DNA of 64,000 nucleotides, taken from Duffyella gerundensis (lineage in GTDB: Bacteria; Pseudomonadota; Gammaproteobacteria; Enterobacterales; Enterobacteriaceae). Under the pieces are notes generated by a model. That model had not been told where the DNA came from. It made no database searches and was given only the letters and a program-made list of their open reading frames with translations. A program made the translations under genes and the position numbers. How positions within the stretch are numbered: the first letter of the stretch is position 1; every line of letters starts with the position of its first letter. Shown here in pieces: positions 18,857 to 29,033 of this stretch. The stretch is from contig NZ_LN907827.1 in the NCBI RefSeq assembly GCF_001517405.1, forward strand, positions 1,246,587 through 1,310,586. Direction: 5' to 3'.

Positions 18857-19759
18857 TTAGATCGCCTGCAATACGTGCTCCAGCGCCACGCGCAGCAGCT
18901 GGCGGTCGTGGCGATAGCGAATGTCGGCGGCTTCGAGCGGATGTTGCACGATCAGCCGATCTTCCACGCCCTGGATATCGGCGTGCGGGCTGACCACCGC
19001 GGCATCAATCACGCGTTTACCAATATATTTTTCCAGCAGCGCCAGCTTATCCGCAAGGGTCAGGCTGGCGGCGGCGGGGCTCAGCTCGCGCCCCAGGTTG
19101 CCGATAAATACCATGGTGGCTGAAGTACGGCGCAGCGCCTGCGCCATTTCCGGCATCAGCAGAATCGGCATCAGGCTGGTGTAAAAACTGCCTGGCCCGA
19201 TCAGAATCAGGTCCGCCTGCTTGATGGCCTCCAGCGCTTCGCGGGTGGGCTGCACCGCCGGATGCAGCATTAACTCCTGCGGCGGCTGTTTCATGGTATC
19301 GATCTCAGTTTCGCCCCAGATCATATTACCTTCCTGATCCATCGCCACCAGATCCACCGGCTGCTCCGACATCGGGATCAGAAAAGCGTCTACCTTGAGC
19401 AGGTTGCGAATGATGTTGATCGCCTCCAGCGGCCGCACGCTGAGATGATCCAGCGCCTTCAGAATCAGGTTGCCGAGGTTATGGCCCGCCAGTTCGCCGT
19501 TGCCGGTAAAACGGTACTCGAACATCGCCGAACCTACGCTTGGCTCGGTGATCAGCTGGTTGATACAGTTACGCATATCGCCCCAGGCGATACCGCCTTC
19601 GGAGCGGCGAATGCGGCCAGTTGAGCCGCCGTTATCAGTGGTGGTCACAATGCCGGTTAATCTCGATCCCAGCGGCGACAGGGCAGACATAACGCGCCCC
19701 AAACCATGGCCGCCGCCCAGGGCAACAACGCGATCAAGATCTGCCAGTGTACGATTCAT
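18857..19759 (-). CDS. ybhK: YvcK/CofD-like protein YbhK
   Basis: This 300-residue cytoplasmic protein belongs to the CofD-like YvcK family, linked in Gram-positive bacteria to carbon metabolism and cell shape and to UDP-sugar binding. Motifs are [27 protein letters not shown] and [12 protein letters not shown]. It has nearly the E. coli YbhK length (302). It is convergent with uvrB and divergent from moaA. The exact role in enterobacteria is not known. Confidence 0.92.
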   Translation of the reverse strand: MNRTLADLDRVVALGGGHGLGRVMSALSPLGSRLTGIVTTTDNGGSTGRIRRSEGGIAWGDMRNCINQLITEPSVGSAMFEYRFTGNGELAGHNLGNLILKALDHLSVRPLEAINIIRNLLKVDAFLIPMSEQPVDLVAMDQEGNMIWGETEIDTMKQPPQELMLHPAVQPTREALEAIKQADLILIGPGSFYTSLMPILLMPEMAQALRRTSATMVFIGNLGRELSPAAASLTLADKLALLEKYIGKRVIDAAVVSPHADIQGVEDRLIVQHPLEAADIRYRHDRQLLRVALEHVLQAI

Positions 19760-19911
19760 AAAACTCCTTGCCTGCGCGCATCAGGGCGTGGCGACTGAAA
19801 ACTGACTGTTGTGCTTTTTGACATGCTCAGACGCGAAAAAGTGTGACAACAAGCGGTACGAAAATTCCTGGTTATCTTAACGTAACTGGCGGAGAAAATG
19901 CGTTGAAAAAG

Positions 19912-19935
19912 CGATATGTACATAAATATACAGCG
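19912..19935. promoter_or_regulatory. ModE-like box upstream of moaA
   Basis: Half-sites CGATATGT and TATACAGCG flank a 7-base spacer, the same 8-7-9 layout as the modA box in this window. It lies about 34 bp before a TATTAT -10-like hexamer (19969-19974). E. coli ModE activates moaA from an upstream site, so this could be an activator site. Confidence 0.65.
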
Positions 19936-19999
19936 AAAAGTCGCGTGGCGAGTCACAGAATTTAGCGCTATTATTTGTCTTCAACGTTTTTGCCCGTCG

Positions 20000-20105
20000 G
20001 CAATCACACTATAGCCTTCCCGCCTACGTCTTCGGATAGGGTGTGCTGGCCGCAGCCATCGAGCTGCCAGGGTGCAGAAAGAAATGCCTGCATCTCCCGA
20101 ATTTG
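20000..20105 (+). ncRNA. Molybdenum cofactor (Moco) riboswitch in the moaA leader
   Basis: The leader carries the strongly conserved TTCGGATAGGGTGTGC segment and a CACAC partner upstream. A TGCCTGCATCTCCCG block follows just before the GGAAAGG ribosome site, matching the E. coli moaA leader as I remember it. The Moco motif is thought to lower moa expression when cofactor is plentiful. Exact ends are approximate. The rest of the 359-bp ybhK-moaA gap holds the ModE-like box and promoter. Confidence 0.85.
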
Positions 20106-20118
20106 GAAAGGTGTACTG

Positions 20119-21105
20119 GTGCCACAATTAACTGATGCTTTTGAGCGCAAGTTTTATTACTTGCGCCTGTCGATCACGGACGTTTGTAACTTCCGTTGTA
20201 CTTACTGCCTGCCTGACGGCTACAAGCCCAACGGCGCGGCCAACAAAAGTTTCCTCTCTCTGGAGGAGATCCGCCGTATTACCCGTGCGTTTGCCGAATC
20301 CGGTACGGATAAAGTGCGCCTGACCGGCGGCGAGCCTTCGATGCGGCGCGACTTTACCGACATCATCGCGGCGGTGCGTGAAAATCCCGGCATTCGTCAG
20401 ATTGCGGTCACCACCAACGGTTACCGTATGGCCCGCGATGTGGCCGAGTGGCGCGATGCCGGGCTGACGTCGATTAACGTCAGCATCGACAGCCTCGATC
20501 CGCGGCAGTTCCACGCCATCACCGGCCAGGATAAGTTTCATCAGGTGATGGCCGGTATTGACGCCGCGTTCGAGGCTGGATTTGAAAAGATCAAAGTCAA
20601 CAGCGTGCTGATGCGCGATCTGAACCACAAGAGCCTGCAAAGCTTTTTGAACTGGATCCGCGAACGACCGATTCAGCTGCGGTTTATCGAGCTGATGGAG
20701 ACCGGCGATCACAATGCGCTGTTCCGTCGTCATCATATTTCGGGCGAAGTGATCCGTGATCAGCTGATTATGCAAGGCTGGCAGCGTCAGCCGCGCGCGC
20801 GCAGCGATGGCCCGGCGCAGGTATTTACTCATCCCGAATACCGCGGTGAGATCGGCTTGATCATGCCCTATGAGAAAGATTTCTGCGCCAGCTGCAACCG
20901 GCTGCGCGTGTCGGCGGTAGGCAATCTGCATCTCTGTCTGTTTGGCGACGGCGGCGTGCCGCTGCGCGATCTGCTTGCCTCTGACGATCAGCAGGATGAA
21001 CTGCAGGCGCGCATTGCCCGCAGCCTGGGACAGAAAAAGCAGACGCACTTTCTCCATCAGGGGAATACCGGCATTACCCAGAATCTCTCTTTTATCGGTG
21101 GTTAA
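20119..21105 (+). CDS. moaA: GTP 3',8-cyclase MoaA
   Basis: MoaA is the radical-SAM enzyme for the first step of molybdopterin synthesis. The 328-residue product has the N-terminal cluster motif CNFRCTYC, a [13 protein letters not shown] motif and the C-terminal cluster (CASCNRLR plus a Cys in LHLCLFG). It ends in the Gly-Gly required for activity (SFIGG). The start is a GTG at 20119 (read [20 protein letters not shown]) preceded by GGAAAGG; no ATG fits. First gene of moaABCDE. Confidence 0.95.
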   Translation: MPQLTDAFERKFYYLRLSITDVCNFRCTYCLPDGYKPNGAANKSFLSLEEIRRITRAFAESGTDKVRLTGGEPSMRRDFTDIIAAVRENPGIRQIAVTTNGYRMARDVAEWRDAGLTSINVSIDSLDPRQFHAITGQDKFHQVMAGIDAAFEAGFEKIKVNSVLMRDLNHKSLQSFLNWIRERPIQLRFIELMETGDHNALFRRHHISGEVIRDQLIMQGWQRQPRARSDGPAQVFTHPEYRGEIGLIMPYEKDFCASCNRLRVSAVGNLHLCLFGDGGVPLRDLLASDDQQDELQARIARSLGQKKQTHFLHQGNTGITQNLSFIGG

Positions 21106-21119
21106 CGCAGGAGCAAACC

Positions 21120-21632
21120 ATGAAAGCGCCCGTTGAATTTATTCCTGTCGCCGTTGCGGTGCTGACCGTTTCCGACAGTCGCGATGCCAGTGATGACACC
21201 TCCGGCGATTACCTGCGTGCAGCGGCGAACGAAGCGGGTCATCAGGTGGTGGATCATGCGATCGTCAAAAACGATCTCTACCGCATTCGCGCCATCGTCT
21301 CTCGCTGGATCGCCAGTGAGGATGTGCAGGTGGTGCTGATTAACGGCGGCACCGGTTTTAACCGAAAAAACACCACGCCAGAGGCGCTTTTGCCGCTGTT
21401 CGATCGGCAGATTGAGGGGTTTGGCGAAGTGTTCCGCATGCTCTCCTGGGAGGAGATCGGCAGCAGCACGTTGCAATCACGCGCGGTGGCTGGCATGGCT
21501 AACGGCACGTTGATTTTCGCTATGCCCGGCTCGGAAAGCGCCTGCCATATCGCCTGGGATCGCATCATTGTCGATCAGCTCGATGCCCGCACTAAACCCT
21601 GTCACTTTGTTTCGCATTTGAAGACGCTATAA
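21120..21632 (+). CDS. moaB: Molybdopterin biosynthesis protein MoaB
   Basis: MoaB belongs to the MogA/MoaB adenylyltransferase-fold family; in E. coli its role is not clear. The 170-residue product has the E. coli length and the [19 protein letters not shown] and MPGSESAC blocks. It lies 14 bp after moaA with an AGGAG site. The loop reads FNRKNTTP where E. coli has LTEGDQAP. Confidence 0.93.
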   Translation: MKAPVEFIPVAVAVLTVSDSRDASDDTSGDYLRAAANEAGHQVVDHAIVKNDLYRIRAIVSRWIASEDVQVVLINGGTGFNRKNTTPEALLPLFDRQIEGFGEVFRMLSWEEIGSSTLQSRAVAGMANGTLIFAMPGSESACHIAWDRIIVDQLDARTKPCHFVSHLKTL

Positions 21633-21634
21633 CT

Positions 21635-22120
21635 ATGTCGCAATTTACCCATATTAACGCCTCGGGCGAGGCGCACATGGTGGATGTATCCACCAAAGCA
21701 GAAACGGTACGCGAAGCGCGTGCCGAGGCGTTTGTTGTCATGGCGCCTGCCACGCTGACGATGATCCTGCAAGGCAGTCACCATAAAGGCGACGTCTTTG
21801 CCACCGCGCGTATTGCCGGTATTCAGGCGGCCAAACGTACTTGGGAACTGATTCCGTTATGCCATCCGCTGATGCTCAGCAAAGTGGAGATCGCGTTGCA
21901 GGCTGAGCCAGAGAAAAATCGCGTGCGCATTGAATCGCTATGTCGACTGACCGGCAAAACCGGCGTTGAGATGGAAGCATTAACCGCCGCCTCGGTGGCA
22001 GCGTTAACCATCTATGACATGTGCAAAGCGGTGCAGAAAGATATCACCATTGAACAGCTGCGGCTGGTGAGTAAAAGCGGCGGCAAATCAGGTGATTTCC
22101 AGGCGGTGCCTCATGATTAA
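21635..22120 (+). CDS. moaC: Cyclic pyranopterin monophosphate synthase accessory protein MoaC
   Basis: MoaC works with MoaA to make cyclic pyranopterin monophosphate. It has 161 residues, as in E. coli, with conserved [15 protein letters not shown] and [19 protein letters not shown]. It starts two bases after moaB and overlaps moaD by eight bases. Confidence 0.96.
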   Translation: MSQFTHINASGEAHMVDVSTKAETVREARAEAFVVMAPATLTMILQGSHHKGDVFATARIAGIQAAKRTWELIPLCHPLMLSKVEIALQAEPEKNRVRIESLCRLTGKTGVEMEALTAASVAALTIYDMCKAVQKDITIEQLRLVSKSGGKSGDFQAVPHD

Positions 22121-22358
22121 GGTGCTGTTTTTTGCGCAGGTGCGTGAACTGACCGGCACCGCCAGCCTGACGGTGCCAGCGGAATATGCCACCGTGGCCG
22201 AGTTGCGCACGGCGCTGGCCGCCCGTGGCGATCGTTGGGCGCTGGCGCTCGATGCAGGCAAGCTGCTGGCGGCGGTAAACCAGACGCTGGTGTCGCCCGA
22301 CCACGCTATTCGTGCGGGCGATGAGGTGGCGTTTTTCCCACCGGTGACCGGAGGCTGA
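22113..22358 (+). CDS. moaD: Molybdopterin synthase sulfur carrier subunit
   Basis: This 81-residue ubiquitin-like protein ends in the required Gly-Gly (FFPPVTGG), which carries the thiocarboxylate passed to MoaE. The start at 22113 ([15 protein letters not shown]) matches E. coli and overlaps moaC by eight bases; a start seven codons earlier is not conserved. Confidence 0.95.
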   Translation: MIKVLFFAQVRELTGTASLTVPAEYATVAELRTALAARGDRWALALDAGKLLAAVNQTLVSPDHAIRAGDEVAFFPPVTGG

Positions 22359-22359
22359 C

Positions 22360-22812
22360 ATGCAAACGCGGATTCGGGTCGAGCAGGCTACTTTTGCCAT
22401 GGCGGAGGAGTATCACTGGCTGGCGGCCGATGATGAAGATGGCGCCGTGGTGACCTTCACCGGCAAGGTGCGTAATCATAATCTCGGCGATGACGTTGCG
22501 GCGCTGTCGCTGGAGCACTACCCCGGCATGACCGAAAAGGCGCTGGCGGAGATTGTCGACACCGCCCGTGGCCGCTGGCCGCTGGGTCGCGTCACGGTGA
22601 TCCACCGCGTCGGCGAGATGTTTCCCGGCGATGAGATTGTACTGGTTGGCGTCAGCAGCGCGCACCGCGGCGACGCCTTTGCCGCCGCTGAATTTATTAT
22701 GGATTATCTGAAGACCCGCGCGCCGTTCTGGAAGCGGGAAAAAACGCCGGAAGGTGAACGCTGGGTGGACGCCCGCGACAGCGACCAGCAGGCCGCTGCG
22801 CGCTGGGCGTAA
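22360..22812 (+). CDS. moaE: Molybdopterin synthase catalytic subunit
   Basis: MoaE pairs with MoaD to turn cyclic pyranopterin into molybdopterin. The 150-residue product has the E. coli length. It shows TGKVRNHNLGDDVAALSLEHYPGM split over two conserved blocks, HRVG and the catalytic-lysine region FWKREKTPEGERWVD. It starts one base after moaD and its stop is one base from a convergent gene. Confidence 0.95.
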   Translation: MQTRIRVEQATFAMAEEYHWLAADDEDGAVVTFTGKVRNHNLGDDVAALSLEHYPGMTEKALAEIVDTARGRWPLGRVTVIHRVGEMFPGDEIVLVGVSSAHRGDAFAAAEFIMDYLKTRAPFWKREKTPEGERWVDARDSDQQAAARWA

Positions 22813-22813
22813 A

Positions 22814-23611
22814 TCAGTGCTGGTGGCCGTCGCCGGAAAGCTGCTCGGCCGGGCCAAAGCCGGTGCTGCCCCGTTTCTGTTCGCCTGCGCCTTTCACGCG
22901 CTGTAGCTGGTAAGTTTCGCCATCCTGCCAGGCGTTAGCGCCTTTCACCGGCGGATGCGCAATAATATCGGCACGCTGTGCCTTGATCGCCTTGCTGTCG
23001 ACCTTGAAGCGCTTATCGCGGTCCGCTAACAGACGCGGATCGAGTTGACCGTCGGCGGTAAAGCCCATCATCAAGGCCGGTACGCCCAGCGGCAGCGTTT
23101 TGTCGCGATCGGTGTGCCAGGTGTGCCAGGTTTTGCCGTAGGTGTTGACGATTTTTTTCATCAGCGCTTTATCAGCGACATCCGGCAGGCCAGGCGCGAT
23201 CAGCGTGCCCGATTTCACCTCATACTGATGGCTGTGCCACAGCTTTTTCTCATCGTCCGGCAGCGTTTTATAGAGCCGCTCGCTGATAATGTATTCCACG
23301 CCCATTAAGCGCGCGTCGGCGGTATTGCCGTCATAGATTAGCGCCTGCATCACATCGTCATTCAACACGGTGACGTAATGGTGCGCTTCCATCTGGCCAT
23401 TTTTATCGCCGCTGTAAAAATGAAAACCGTCGAGATAGGTGCTGATGGCATCAATCGGCGGACGTGACTGCATCAGCGTCGCGCCGGTGGCAAGGGTTTT
23501 CATTTTGGCTGAGGTCGGCGCACCGGGCGTGTTGACCTGTGCCGGCGTGTTGTTGGCGCCGCAGCCGCTGAGCAGAAGTGCCAGCGCCGCGGTAAGACAT
23601 AGCGTTCGCAT
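22814..23611 (-). CDS. DUF1264 (oil-body-associated-protein-like) lipoprotein
   Basis: This 265-residue product has a lipoprotein signal (LLLSG then Cys 17), so it is probably membrane-anchored. The body is DUF1264/OBAP-like: DGFHFYSGDKNGQMEAHHYV, the LWHSHQYEVKSG motif and LPLGVPALMMGFTADG. Plant homologues associate with oil bodies; no bacterial function is established. It is convergent with moaE and divergent from the next lipoprotein gene. Confidence 0.8.
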   Translation of the reverse strand: MRTLCLTAALALLLSGCGANNTPAQVNTPGAPTSAKMKTLATGATLMQSRPPIDAISTYLDGFHFYSGDKNGQMEAHHYVTVLNDDVMQALIYDGNTADARLMGVEYIISERLYKTLPDDEKKLWHSHQYEVKSGTLIAPGLPDVADKALMKKIVNTYGKTWHTWHTDRDKTLPLGVPALMMGFTADGQLDPRLLADRDKRFKVDSKAIKAQRADIIAHPPVKGANAWQDGETYQLQRVKGAGEQKRGSTGFGPAEQLSGDGHQH

Positions 23612-23764
23612 TGCATAACCTTTTGTTACCTGTTGGAACCGCTAAACATAGTTCAACTTCGGCGGCTTAACAGGCGCAACGGCAGTGAAAAATCCGTTTA
23701 ATCTGCTGGATTGCGCGGCAGGGAGTGGTAAGGTTCTTCACTTTGAGCTTGCCAGGGAACAGGA

Positions 23765-24862
23765 ATGTCATTGACCACCATAAAACGCCTTGCCGCCGTG
23801 TCCACGGTGTTGCTGCTTGCCGCCTGTAGCAGCAGTAAAAAAACGCCGGAGGCGCCCGCACGTCAGCCGCAGGATGTGAAGGCGCAGATCGAAAAGCTGC
23901 TGCCGGCAAAAGTCAGCGATAAAGCGGGCTGGGCGACCGATATCTATACCGCATTCCGTACGCAGCAGCTGGATGCCAGCACCAGCAATATCTGTGCGGT
24001 GATTGCGGTGGCCGATCAGGAATCGGGCATGAATGCGGAATCTTCCGTGCCGGGTCTGGGGAAAATTGCCTGGGGCGAGATTAACCGCCGTGCGGCAAAG
24101 CTGCATATTCCGGCGTTTCTGGTGCGTACCGCGCTGCAGATCCCTTCGTCAAACGGCAAAAGTTACGCTGATCGCCTCGATAAAGTGCGCAATGAGAAAG
24201 AGCTGAGCGAAATTTTTGATGACTTTATCAATATGGTGCCGATGGGTCAGACGCTGTTTGGCAACCTGAATCCGGTGCATACCGGCGGGCCGATGCAGGT
24301 CAGCATCGCCTTTGCCGAGGCGCACGCTGCGGGCTACCCGTGGCCGGTCGACGGTTCCATTCGTCGCGAGGTATTCAGCCGTCGCGGTGGCGTCTGGTTT
24401 GGTACCAAACATCTGCTGGGTTATCCGGTGGACTACAGCGCGCCGCTCTATCGCTTTGCCGATTTCAACGCTGGCTGGTACGCCAGCCGCAATGCGGCGT
24501 TCCAGGCTGCGGTTGCCAGAGCAACCGGCATGGATTTAGCGCTGGATGGCGACCTGATCCTTTATGACAGTGATAAACCCGGCACCACTGAGCTGGCGGT
24601 GCGCACGCTGGCGAAGCAGCTGGATATGAGCCAGAGTGAAATTCGTCGCGATCTGCAGCAGGGCGACAGCGAAAAGTTCAGCCGCACCACGCTTTACAAG
24701 CAGGTTTATCTGCTGGCTGATAAAATGGCTGGCCGTAAGCTGCCGCGAGAAATGCTGCCCGGCATCAAGCTGAAGAGCCCGAAAATCACCCGAAATTTGA
24801 CCACCGCCTGGTTCGCCCAGCGTGTTGATGGCCGTTATCAACAGTGCATGCAGCGACGTTAA
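23765..24862 (+). CDS. yaiW: DUF1615 lipoprotein, YaiW-like
   Basis: This 365-residue lipoprotein (LLLAA then Cys 21) is closely related to E. coli YaiW, for example INMVPMGQTLFGNLNPVHTG and RFADFNAGWYASRNAAFQ. YaiW is a surface-exposed lipoprotein encoded with the peptide uptake protein SbmA in E. coli. Here sbmA is absent and the gene stands alone between moa and ybhL. A Glu-containing DQESGMNAE segment resembles a lysozyme-like active site, but catalysis is unproven. Confidence 0.88.
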   Translation: MSLTTIKRLAAVSTVLLLAACSSSKKTPEAPARQPQDVKAQIEKLLPAKVSDKAGWATDIYTAFRTQQLDASTSNICAVIAVADQESGMNAESSVPGLGKIAWGEINRRAAKLHIPAFLVRTALQIPSSNGKSYADRLDKVRNEKELSEIFDDFINMVPMGQTLFGNLNPVHTGGPMQVSIAFAEAHAAGYPWPVDGSIRREVFSRRGGVWFGTKHLLGYPVDYSAPLYRFADFNAGWYASRNAAFQAAVARATGMDLALDGDLILYDSDKPGTTELAVRTLAKQLDMSQSEIRRDLQQGDSEKFSRTTLYKQVYLLADKMAGRKLPREMLPGIKLKSPKITRNLTTAWFAQRVDGRYQQCMQRR

Positions 24863-24934
24863 CGCTGGCTGGCGCAGGGCAGAAAAACTGTGCCACACTT
24901 AGTGCTGTTTCTCCTTAGCTAACAGAGGTGCATC

Positions 24935-25645
24935 ATGGATCGATATCCACGTTCAAATGGTTCCGTTGCTTCACAGGCCAGTGCCGGTCTGCAAACTTAT
25001 ATGGCCCAGGTTTATGGCTGGATGACCTGCGGCCTGCTGCTTACCGCGTTTGTTGCCTGGTTTGCCGCCCGCACGCCAGCGGTTATGGAGCTGGTGTTTG
25101 CCAGCCGAGTGACCTTTTTTGGGCTGATTATTGCTCAGCTGGCGCTGGTTTTTGTGCTTTCCGGGCTGGTGCATAAGCTCAGCGGCGCCACCGCGACCGC
25201 CTTGTTTATGCTCTATTCAGCGCTGACCGGCGTCACCATGGCGAGCATCTTTCTCGTCTACACCTATTCGTCGATTGCCAGCACCTTTGTGGTCACCGGC
25301 GGAATGTTCGGCGTGATGAGCTTTTATGGCTATACCACCAAACGCGATCTGAGCCGCATGGGCAGCCTGCTGTTTATGGCGTTGATCGGCATCGTGCTGG
25401 CGTCGCTGGTGAACATCTGGCTGAAAAGCACGCCGCTGATGTGGGCGATTACCTATATCGGCGTACTGGTGTTTGTTGGTCTGACCGCGTATGACACGCA
25501 GAAGCTGAAGAACATTGGGGAAGGCATCGACGTTGACGACCGCGAGAATCTGCGTCGTTACTCGATTCTGGGTGCGCTGACGCTTTATCTCGACTTCATC
25601 AACCTGTTCCTGATGCTGCTGCGCATTTTTGGCAACCGCCGCTAA
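24935..25645 (+). CDS. ybhL: Bax inhibitor-1 family membrane protein YbhL
   Basis: This 236-residue inner-membrane protein has about seven hydrophobic helices. The BI-1 signature includes LTAYDTQKLKNIGEG near the C terminus with its conserved Asp. It matches E. coli YbhL (234 residues) throughout. Family members are pH-sensitive calcium leak channels; a physiological role in enterobacteria is not clear. A strong terminator follows. Confidence 0.93.
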   Translation: MDRYPRSNGSVASQASAGLQTYMAQVYGWMTCGLLLTAFVAWFAARTPAVMELVFASRVTFFGLIIAQLALVFVLSGLVHKLSGATATALFMLYSALTGVTMASIFLVYTYSSIASTFVVTGGMFGVMSFYGYTTKRDLSRMGSLLFMALIGIVLASLVNIWLKSTPLMWAITYIGVLVFVGLTAYDTQKLKNIGEGIDVDDRENLRRYSILGALTLYLDFINLFLMLLRIFGNRR

Positions 25646-25668
25646 CCAGCGGGCAGGGCAGCAACAAC

Positions 25669-25697
25669 AAAAAGGCCGGCATAATGCCGGCCTTTTT
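25669..25697. terminator. Bidirectional terminator between ybhL and ybhN
   Basis: AAAAAGGCCGGC and GCCGGCCTTTTT form a perfect 12-base inverted repeat around ATAAT, with a U-run in either direction. It can end both convergent genes. Confidence 0.93.
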
Positions 25698-25699
25698 AT

Positions 25700-26668
25700 T
25701 TACTGCGACTGCTCCATTTTCCGCTCATTATGCTGTCGCAAATGCTTCGCCCGACTCTCCAGCCAGAGATAAAGGATCAACGCCAGCAGCAGCGGCAGAA
25801 TGAAGTAGAGCACGCGGTAGGCGAGCAGTGCAGCGATAATGGTGCCATGAGAGACATTCTGGCCGCTGAGCAGCGCCAGAAAGACCGCTTCCAGTACGCC
25901 AATACCGGCAGGAATATGAATAATCACGCCCGCAATACTGCTGATCAGCAGCACGCCCAGCACGATCGGATAGTCCACCTTCTGGCCCAGCAGCAGCCAA
26001 ATAATCGTGCCCATCACCAGCCAGTTGGCGCTGGAGACTGCATACTGAAACAGCGCCATGCGCAGTGACGGCAGTGCGAGCTTTTGCCCCTTGATGGTCC
26101 AGCGACGGCGTTTGGAAAAGGCGCAGAAACCGAGATACACCACCACGGAAATCAGCAGCAGGATACCGATCAGGCGCAGCGTGCCTTCACCCACAAACCA
26201 ACCCGGTGGAATCGGCACCATGCCGGCGCTGAACACCACGCCCGCCAGCAGAATGTACCCCAGCCAGTTGGTAGCAATACTCAGTGAGAAGATGCGCGTA
26301 ATGGTGCTGCCCGGCAGCCCCAGCCGCGAATAGAGACGATAGCGCATGGCGACGCCGCCCACCCAGGTGCTTAGCGTCAGGTTAAAGGCATAACAGATAA
26401 ACGACACCAGCATGACCTGACTTTTTGCCAGCTTGTGGCCACAGTAGGCGCGGCCAATCAGGTCATAAATGCCGTAGGTAAGATAGCTGACGATCACCAA
26501 CCCAACGGCGCTGAGAATGGCAAAGCGGTTATAGTTGATGACGACGTTATACACGTCTTCCCAGTTTACCTTGCGGGCGTAGACCACCAGCAGCACGACA
26601 ACCGCGATAAAAAAGAGCCAGGTCAGAATTTTTTTGGCCACTCGCCATTTCGAATGTGTCTTTGCCAT
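25700..26668 (-). CDS. ybhN: Lysylphosphatidylglycerol synthase/UPF0104 membrane protein YbhN
   Basis: This 322-residue integral membrane protein resembles E. coli YbhN (318), with about eight helices. Conserved blocks are LVSFICYAFNLTLSTWVGGV and SSIAGVIIHIPAGIGVLEAV. It lacks the catalytic half of MprF enzymes, so it is not expected to make lysyl-PG. Its ATG shares one base with the clsB stop, making ybhP-clsB-ybhN one coupled operon. Confidence 0.92.
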   Translation of the reverse strand: MAKTHSKWRVAKKILTWLFFIAVVVLLVVYARKVNWEDVYNVVINYNRFAILSAVGLVIVSYLTYGIYDLIGRAYCGHKLAKSQVMLVSFICYAFNLTLSTWVGGVAMRYRLYSRLGLPGSTITRIFSLSIATNWLGYILLAGVVFSAGMVPIPPGWFVGEGTLRLIGILLLISVVVYLGFCAFSKRRRWTIKGQKLALPSLRMALFQYAVSSANWLVMGTIIWLLLGQKVDYPIVLGVLLISSIAGVIIHIPAGIGVLEAVFLALLSGQNVSHGTIIAALLAYRVLYFILPLLLALILYLWLESRAKHLRQHNERKMEQSQ

Positions 26669-27912
26669 CAGGGTTTGGCTCCTTCGTTATTTGGGGTCAC
26701 GCGATCCTGGGTTTCCATTTCGGGCTGCACCGGCGGATCGACCTGCGCCAGCTTCGGCGTATGCGCCGGCAGCCAGCCGGCAATCGCCGGGAAATGGCGC
26801 AGAAAGTGGAATACCAGCACGCCGCGCGTCAGTTGCCACCAGTTACGCTTCGGCAGTTTTGCTTCATCGACGCGCACGCAATCTTCTGCAATCAGCCGAT
26901 CGAGGTTGCTGCTCAGACGCTGGTTAAAATCGCTGTCGTGAATAATCAGGTTAGCTTCAAGGTTGAGCGACAGGCTCAGCGGATCGAGGTTGCTGGATCC
27001 CACCGTTGCCCAGTGGCTATCCATGACCGCCACCTTGCCGTGCAGCGGACGGCGAATGTATTCATACACTTCCACACCGCCTTCAACCAGATAGTTATAA
27101 AGCAGCTCGGCGCCGACTTTGACAATCGGCATATCCGGTTCGCCCTGTACCACCAGACGCACAGTGACGCCGCGCTGTGCGGCATTGCGCATTTCACGCA
27201 GCATGCGGTAGCCGGGGAAAAAATAGGCGTTAGCGATGGTGACTGAGGTTTTCGCTTCGTGCAGCATATCGAGATAATGCTGCTCAATGTCGTCGCGATG
27301 CTCATCGTTATCGCGCCAGACAAACAGCGCCTGCGCATCGCCCGGCGTGCTGTTGCGCGCGGGCCGATGGTGACGATGATAGCGCCAGCGCCGCGTAATC
27401 TGTTCGCTGCCCATCGCATCCTGCACGTAACGCGTGATGTCATCGACAATCGGGCCTTTGACCTCAATGGCGTAATCCTGTTTTGCCTCGGGGCCAAAAC
27501 TGATGTTGTGCTCGGCCGAGAAGTTAATGCCGCCGACAAAGGCGATATCACCATCGATCGCCACGATTTTGCGGTGCAGACGTCGGAAGACGTTAGTGCG
27601 CATGCCCATCACCAGCGGCCGCGGATCGTAATAGACAAAGCGCACGCCAGCGGAGGTCAGGCTGTTGACGAACTCAGGCGAGAGATCGGGCGAACCGTAG
27701 CCATCGACCATTATTTCAACTTTCACGCCGCGCTTCGCCGCATCCAGTACAACCTCATGCAGCGCATTGCCGACGTCATCTTCAAACAGGATAAAGGTCT
27801 CCAGCAGCAGGAACTGCTGAGCCCGACGGATAGCTTCAAACACGCGCGGGAAAAATTCCTCGCCGTTTTCGAGCAGGACGATACGGTTACCGTCGCGCCA
27901 TTCACTACTCAT
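26668..27912 (-). CDS. clsB: Cardiolipin synthase B
   Basis: ClsB makes cardiolipin from phosphatidylglycerol at the inner membrane. The 414-residue product (E. coli 413) has two phospholipase D HKD motifs: [16 protein letters not shown] and [18 protein letters not shown]. The start at 27912 ([17 protein letters not shown]) overlaps the ybhP stop by four bases (ATGA). An upstream extension in frame lies inside ybhP and is discarded. Confidence 0.95.
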   Translation of the reverse strand: MSSEWRDGNRIVLLENGEEFFPRVFEAIRRAQQFLLLETFILFEDDVGNALHEVVLDAAKRGVKVEIMVDGYGSPDLSPEFVNSLTSAGVRFVYYDPRPLVMGMRTNVFRRLHRKIVAIDGDIAFVGGINFSAEHNISFGPEAKQDYAIEVKGPIVDDITRYVQDAMGSEQITRRWRYHRHHRPARNSTPGDAQALFVWRDNDEHRDDIEQHYLDMLHEAKTSVTIANAYFFPGYRMLREMRNAAQRGVTVRLVVQGEPDMPIVKVGAELLYNYLVEGGVEVYEYIRRPLHGKVAVMDSHWATVGSSNLDPLSLSLNLEANLIIHDSDFNQRLSSNLDRLIAEDCVRVDEAKLPKRNWWQLTRGVLVFHFLRHFPAIAGWLPAHTPKLAQVDPPVQPEMETQDRVTPNNEGAKP

Positions 27913-28670
27913 AAATGGATCTCCACGGCCAGCGGGGCGTGATCGGACAGATGTGACCAGGGTTTCGCCGGTAGCGCCCACGGATGACTGATGCCCGCAT
28001 TGCGAACATAAATGCGGTCAAGACGTAAAATGGGGAAGCGGGCAGGGAAGGTGCGCGCCGGGCGTCCATTGACGCGGCTGAACACCTCTTCCAGCCCGGC
28101 ACCGCGCTGCAGAAAATCATTGGCGCGATGCTGCCAGTCGTTGAAATCACCGGCAACCACCAGCGGCGCATCGGGCGGCAGATCGGCAATCATGTCGCAC
28201 ATCATCTGCATCTGCGCGTTGCGGTGCGCGTCGCGCAGGCCGAGATGCACGCACATCACATGCACTTCAATATCGCGCTCTGGCACCTTGAGGCGGCAGT
28301 GCAGCACGCCACGTTTTTCACTGTTAGGTACTGAAATATCGCGGTTCTCATACTCAATGATGGGAAAGCGCGACAGCACCGCGTTGCCGTGATGGCCTTC
28401 GGGATAGACCGCGTTGCGGCCATAGGCAAAATCGTTCCACATGGTGTCAGCAAGAAATTCATAATGTGATGTGCCCGGCCAGCTCTCCTCCTGCAACGGA
28501 TGAATCGCCTGCGTACCCATCACTTCCTGCAGAAAAACAATGTCGGCGGAGGTCGCGCGTACCGCTTCACGCAGTTCCGGCAAAATGAACCGCCGGTTGA
28601 AAGTGGTAAACCCTTTATGCGTATTGATCGTGAGGACTTTAAACGAAAATCCTTGCGCGTTATGTGACAT
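27909..28670 (-). CDS. ybhP: Endonuclease/exonuclease/phosphatase-family protein YbhP
   Basis: This 253-residue EEP-fold protein has the motifs [33 protein letters not shown] and the terminal SDHAPL with the catalytic His. E. coli YbhP also has 253 residues. The start at 28670 ([16 protein letters not shown]) gives the same N-terminal length and uses GGAGAG ten bases upstream; an ATG six codons earlier is possible. The substrate may be a phospholipid given the clsB coupling, but that is inference. Confidence 0.9.
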   Translation of the reverse strand: MSHNAQGFSFKVLTINTHKGFTTFNRRFILPELREAVRATSADIVFLQEVMGTQAIHPLQEESWPGTSHYEFLADTMWNDFAYGRNAVYPEGHHGNAVLSRFPIIEYENRDISVPNSEKRGVLHCRLKVPERDIEVHVMCVHLGLRDAHRNAQMQMMCDMIADLPPDAPLVVAGDFNDWQHRANDFLQRGAGLEEVFSRVNGRPARTFPARFPILRLDRIYVRNAGISHPWALPAKPWSHLSDHAPLAVEIHL

Positions 28671-29033
28671 ACCTGAGGCGCTCTCCATTTCTTTTTTAAT
28701 AAGGATAGAGTGTAGCGCCCGTCACAAAAAACGCTGACCAAAGCAAATAATAAGCGCGCGTTTATCCCGTGTTGAATAACGGTTCAGGGCGAGTTTTGCT
28801 GTCGGATGAACCAGGGCAAATGCACAGCGGAGGAAATTTATGTCTGAATGTGGCATAATAGCGCCGCGATTTGCTGCGACCGCAGAATAAACTGTAGTGC
28901 TGCTCACAAACAGCGCACGTCGGCAGCAGAATATTGCGTATTAATCTGAATTTGCGTTAATCTGAAAAAATTCGTCATCGGCACATCCGCCGGTTGCACT
29001 TGGGCGACCCGCAGGGTCTGCCAGGAGAAACTG
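28671..29033. other. Divergent promoter region between ybhP and ybhQ
   Basis: The 363-bp gap has no convincing gene. It contains a direct repeat TTAATCTGAA at 28941-28950 and 28957-28966, spaced 16 bp, upstream of ybhQ, and an imperfect inverted pair TGCTGC / GCAGCA nearby. A CAGGAGAAA ribosome site precedes ybhQ. Confidence 0.5.
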
